10,311 nt of DNA from Phoronis ovalis (Eukaryota > Phoronida > Phoronidae). The stretch lies in NCBI GenBank assembly GCA_028565635.1, contig JAOXYB010065245.1:1-10311 (forward strand). Reading direction: 5' to 3'. A program made the translations under genes and the position numbers. Positions 7,451 through 10,311 of this stretch are shown here, piece by piece. Each line of letters opens with the position of its first letter. Position 1 is the stretch's first letter. Below the pieces are notes generated by a model, which saw only the letters and a program-made list of their open reading frames with translations, did not search any database and was not told the origin of the DNA.

Positions 7451-8520
7451 GTAAATCATAAGATATTATTAAATAAACGTAGTGGCACATTTTCTATAAT
7501 TCTATTTTTTATGAGAATGGTTAAAGTTCGTGTTTACATGTTTATTCTATGTTAATATGTGTCAAGAAAATGAAATATCAATCTGTGAATTATAAAGGTC
7601 TCATAATCAATATTGTTGTAACAATCACGACATCCCTTCATGTATTGTATATAGATAATTTGCATTAGTGTCCTTTGGTAAACTTCGCGCGTGATAGAAG
7701 ACCTTTTTTGTTTGCATATTTAAATTTTCATTCTAAGATTCACGAAATTTTTCTCACCTGACACTAATCTGAACTCTACCATAAATTATTGATTAATTAC
7801 AGTTCTAGAAAAGTTCAACCCATGACCATGACTGCATCTCAATTACCCACACAGTTTTGTAACCATGCTTTACAGATAGTTTGATAATAACTGCTTATTA
7901 TATTCGATATTTGCCGATATTGTAATAATGGTGCTTACAACAATATTTGTTCTTTTACATCTTTCACGCATTCACACGCTTTGTACATTGACGTTGCCTC
8001 AGATATTCGCATACCACTTAAACATTTCCATGTTCAATTTAATTTCCCTCACATCGCGATCTGCTTAGTAGGTAACATACAAAGTGTTATATATCAAAAT
8101 AACCGGCTATAAATTGTCTATAATATATATATATTAGAAAACTAAAATCGTATTGAGAAAGTTCGGCATATTATGACGCAAAATAACAAAAAATGGCGTG
8201 GAACGCGTAGCAACCGAGATCAACATACATGGGAATAAGTAATATATTAGTACCATGTCGCCAAAACAAAAACAGTTTTTCGTTAAATACTAGTGCACAG
8301 AACTCTAATCCAGTAAGGGTAAATGATAACGTCTGTGCTTGTCGCAAGCAAAATCACGTATTTTGGCTCTAGTGCCAAAGTGTAATGCTTCAAGAAAATA
8401 GTCTGCGTCACTTTGAAAATGGAAGAACAAGCGACTAAAAAGACTCTGACTATTGTGCTTTTTTTTTATTATTTACTGTCTATAACATATTTTTAGATGT
8501 CGGTTAGTTTATAGCTATGC
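7451..8520. other. A+T-rich non-coding DNA, no gene recognised
   Basis: No open frame of note and no RNA gene is recognisable on either strand. A short (AT)6 run lies at 8123-8134. A somewhat G+C-richer patch at 8160-8225 (with GGCGTGGAACGCG) has stops in all frames close together and no recognisable motif. Confidence 0.6.
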
Positions 8521-8521
8521 G

Positions 8522-8760
8522 GTTACTGAAAGCGAAAATATTAAGAATGAAAGAGCTACTGAAGATAGAAATGTTTTAAAAACATTCATTTTTTGTAACT
8601 TTTGATCTGACAGCTTTTGAAATGTGTGTTCAGTTATAAATATTTAAGTGTAATATTTAAGTGTTCTCCATAAAAAGAACGTTTTCACTGATACAAAGTA
8701 TGTTAAGAGCAAAATTATTTCGCTACAGAGCTACTGAAGAAATGTTAGAAAAATCACGTT
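8522..8760. repeat. Old, degenerate ~175-bp duplication
   Basis: AGAGCTACTGAAGA occurs identically at 8552-8565 and 8727-8740, 175 bases apart. Similarity continues on both sides: GCRAAATTATT-like sequence upstream and AAATGTT followed by an A-run downstream, with a three-base gap. This suggests an old segmental or tandem duplication, much eroded. Inside it, TATTTAAGTGT is repeated at 8641-8651 and 8654-8664 with a 13-base period. Confidence 0.4.
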
Positions 8761-9407
8761 TGGCGATCTCGATTACACGTAACTTGCAGGTGCTTCACAT
8801 TGTTGGGTCATTATGCTTTTTAATTTTTTTCTGACAACGTGGTACAATGTTGTGCTTTAGGTGTTAGCTAATTATCTGTGTAATTTAATATTTGCAAGTG
8901 CACCAGAACTATGCATCAATTAAGCCTGCTGTATTCGAGTACAATTGAGGTTCCGGTACCAATATGTTACCATTTGCATTGATTTGCAGGTGTATTATGT
9001 TCCTTGGTTTGTAATTTTAGACAACAGATCGATAAAAGGAGATTAAAAGACAGGATTTATTGTTCTAAAAATAAGGATAAAGTTACAGCAGGACAATCGA
9101 AATAGAGATCAAAAAAGGAACTAAATTCAGCTCAATGAACTCAACGAAAGATAATTATATTTTGCAAAGAAAATCTGACGCAACGTCATTCAAAATGCAT
9201 CCTTCACAACATGGATTGGGGCTCTGGGGTCCTTGGAGGCCTCCCGGGGCACTTTTAAAAATTGGGATGGCGATCCCTTGTGGATATCCTTCGCCCCTCT
9301 TTTATGATAGTTGAACTCTGAATCTTATACTACTTATAGGATATACATTTCGGATAAATTATTTACGACAGGGTATATTTCCTGTGTTTTTTCATTTACC
9401 ATGTTAT
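8761..9407. other. Non-coding DNA, ending in a G+C-rich block next to the transposon
   Basis: Positions 8761-9200 are A+T-rich with no recognisable gene; 9030-9175 is purine-rich. Positions 9214-9300 form an abrupt G+C-rich block containing the perfect palindrome GGAGGCCTCC (9235-9244) and a CCCGGGG run. The block has no long open frame. It resembles the body of some other dispersed repeat into which, or beside which, the 488-bp element inserted. Confidence 0.45.
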
Positions 9408-9415
9408 ATTTTTGG
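9408..9415. repeat. Left target-site duplication (ATTTTTGG)
   Basis: The eight bases ATTTTTGG immediately precede the left terminal inverted repeat and are repeated exactly at 9904-9911 immediately after the right one. A perfect 8-base duplication at both ends is the expected footprint of cut-and-paste transposition by an 8-bp-duplicating family. Confidence 0.8.
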
Positions 9416-9460
9416 CCCGAGGGGCTCACTTGAAAAAAAGTCGGGTACCCATGCTCGTCC
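9416..9460 (+). repeat. Left terminal inverted repeat
   Basis: This 45-base arm contains GGGCTCACTT, a run of seven A, then GTCGGGTACC and ATGCTCGTCC. It pairs with 9858-9903, differing at five positions and by one A in the run. Confidence 0.85.
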
Positions 9461-9477
9461 ATAGGGTGCAAAATAAT

Positions 9478-9850
9478 CCCCTAAACGGGAAGTGGAGGAT
9501 CAAAATACCACCCCTAATCGGGGGATTTTGCTGAAAAAGGTACCCCTAAACGGGAAGTTTTCTCTGAAAAACTAACAACCAAAAAAAAAAACGGTTCCCA
9601 AAAAAATCGACAACCAAAAAAAAAAAATGTCGAAACAAAATAATACACTAAATTTTAAACAAATCCAAAATGGTCGCCAAAAGATAATGCTCGATCGCTG
9701 CTCCCACTGAAAAAAGAACCCCTAAACGGGAGGTGTACGTGAAAAACCAACCCCTAAACGGGAAGTTACATTTGCCAAATACATACCCCTAAATGTGCTT
9801 TTCCACCAAAATCGACCCCTAAACGGCGAAAAAGGTACCCCTTACCCCCG
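9478..9850 (+). repeat. CCCCTAAACGGG tandem array inside the transposon (period about 32-35 bp)
   Basis: Clear units start at 9478, 9543, 9719, 9751 and 9816, each with CCCCTAAACGG; degenerate ones start at 9511 (CCCCTAATCGGG), 9786 (CCCCTAAATGTG) and about 9838. Neighbouring starts are 30-35 bases apart within each block, apart from the last step of about 22. Most units continue GGAAGT and then TGAAAAA plus a short linker ending in A before the next CCCC. Two weaker units, in which the core decays to AACC followed by an A-run, are near 9577 and 9612. Only 9650-9715 escapes the pattern. Every unit is in the same orientation even though the element's ends are inverted. Confidence 0.75.
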
Positions 9851-9857
9851 TTTTTTC

Positions 9858-9903
9858 GGACAAGCATGCGTACCCGACTTTTTTTTAAAGTGAGCCCTCC
9901 GGG
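9858..9903 (-). repeat. Right terminal inverted repeat
   Basis: This 46-base arm is the reverse complement partner of 9416-9460. Read on the minus strand it carries GGGCTCACTT, eight A residues, GTCGGGTACG and CATGCTTGTCC. The outermost bases are CCCGG where the left arm has CCCGA. Confidence 0.85.
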
Positions 9904-9911
9904 ATTTTTGG
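9904..9911. repeat. Right target-site duplication (ATTTTTGG)
   Basis: Exact copy of 9408-9415. Together with the left copy it fixes the insertion at base resolution. Confidence 0.8.
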
Positions 9912-10311
9912 TGACCTCTATTCACCGCAGGGTCAGGGTTTTTTAGCTTCGGCCTCACATAACCCTACCAAAATTTTCGACAAGTACTTCCCCGGAACGT
10001 GTTACAGCCATAAATGCAGCTTCCATCTGATTAAAAGTTATAACATTGTGTAATAACATTATTATATACAGTGAGCGGTAAAATGAGTTGCTGAATCATA
10101 TTTGAAATTGTCTTCAAAATGAATTCTATACAACTAGAATTAATATTGTCTCAAACCACGCCTAGCATTGCTCTTCTCCATTATATACACAATGTCGCCT
10201 TGCGCCCACTGTTGATCTCATAATGTATAAATAATCGCAATAACTTTGGGAAAAACATAATTTCCTTCAAGGCACCTGAATAAAAGTGAAAACGGCGACA
10301 CCACCTAATGT
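9912..10311. other. Non-coding DNA, no gene recognised
   Basis: The first 80 bases are moderately G+C-rich and include a weak inverted pair AGGGTT/AACCCT (about 9936-9966). The rest returns to A+T-rich sequence with no open frame or RNA gene that I recognise. The G+C-rich start may be the continuation of the block at 9214-9300, split by the transposon. Confidence 0.5.

Larger units (their letters stand above)
9416..9903. mobile_element. 488-bp MITE-like non-autonomous DNA transposon with internal minisatellite
   Basis: The element begins CCCGAGGGGCTCACTT and ends with the reverse complement of CCCGGAGGGCTCACTT. The terminal inverted repeats are 9416-9460 (45 bp) and 9858-9903 (46 bp). They agree at 40 of 45 aligned positions, plus one extra A in an A-run. 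An exact 8-bp ATTTTTGG flanks both ends. No transposase frame fits in the interior, so movement would depend on an enzyme supplied elsewhere. An 8-bp duplication is typical of the hAT superfamily and is also reported for a few others (for example Merlin and Zisupton/KDZ, 8-9 bp). The termini do not start with the common hAT CAGGG, so the superfamily is left open. The interior consists of a 32-35-bp tandem unit in two blocks around an A-rich centre. The good terminal match and intact duplication suggest fairly recent insertion. Confidence 0.82.

Noticed and set aside
9478-9850. CRISPR-like pattern of 16-base repeats with 16-base variable linkers
   Set aside because: The host is clearly a eukaryote, repeats and linkers are too short and degenerate, linkers share TGAAAAA-type sequence, and the array lies within transposon ends.

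Overview
The window looks like invertebrate animal DNA, most likely a lophotrochozoan and probably a bivalve mollusc. It is strongly A+T-rich and mostly non-coding. It carries one uninterrupted rhodopsin-class receptor gene whose transmembrane helix 7 resembles the FMRFamide-receptor-like peptide receptors expanded in molluscs and annelids. It also holds a short inverted-repeat DNA transposon and scattered short tandem repeats. There are no operons, bacterial ribosome binding sites or densely packed ORFs. The phylum is inferred from the receptor type and genome style, not proven.

Layout: 1-5060 is gene-poor, A+T-rich DNA. It holds a 36-bp duplication (486-540), a CTCF-type motif (1949-1961), an RFX X-box-type palindrome (2883-2896), a three-copy 41-bp degenerate tandem repeat (about 4028-4130) and an (ATT)n microsatellite (4659-4680). 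Positions 5064-5113 hold a CCAAT/TATA-like pair just upstream of the only convincing gene. Positions 5153-6463 encode a complete 436-residue class A G-protein-coupled receptor in one exon, ending in three consecutive in-frame stops and followed 53 bases later by AATAAA. Positions 6530-7450 are unusually rich in short inverted repeats. Positions 7450-9200 are mostly featureless, with one old approximately 175-bp duplication. Positions 9416-9903 are a 488-bp non-autonomous DNA transposon with 45/46-bp terminal inverted repeats and an 8-bp target-site duplication. Its interior is built from a roughly 32-35-bp tandem unit with the core CCCCTAAACGGG. Positions 9912-10311 hold nothing identifiable.

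The receptor is the only functional unit that can be supported. It probably senses an extracellular peptide or small ligand at the plasma membrane and couples to a heterotrimeric G protein, but it lacks several canonical class A switch residues. The transposon is the best structural discovery: a well-delimited MITE-like element that carries its own minisatellite. No multi-gene system is visible.
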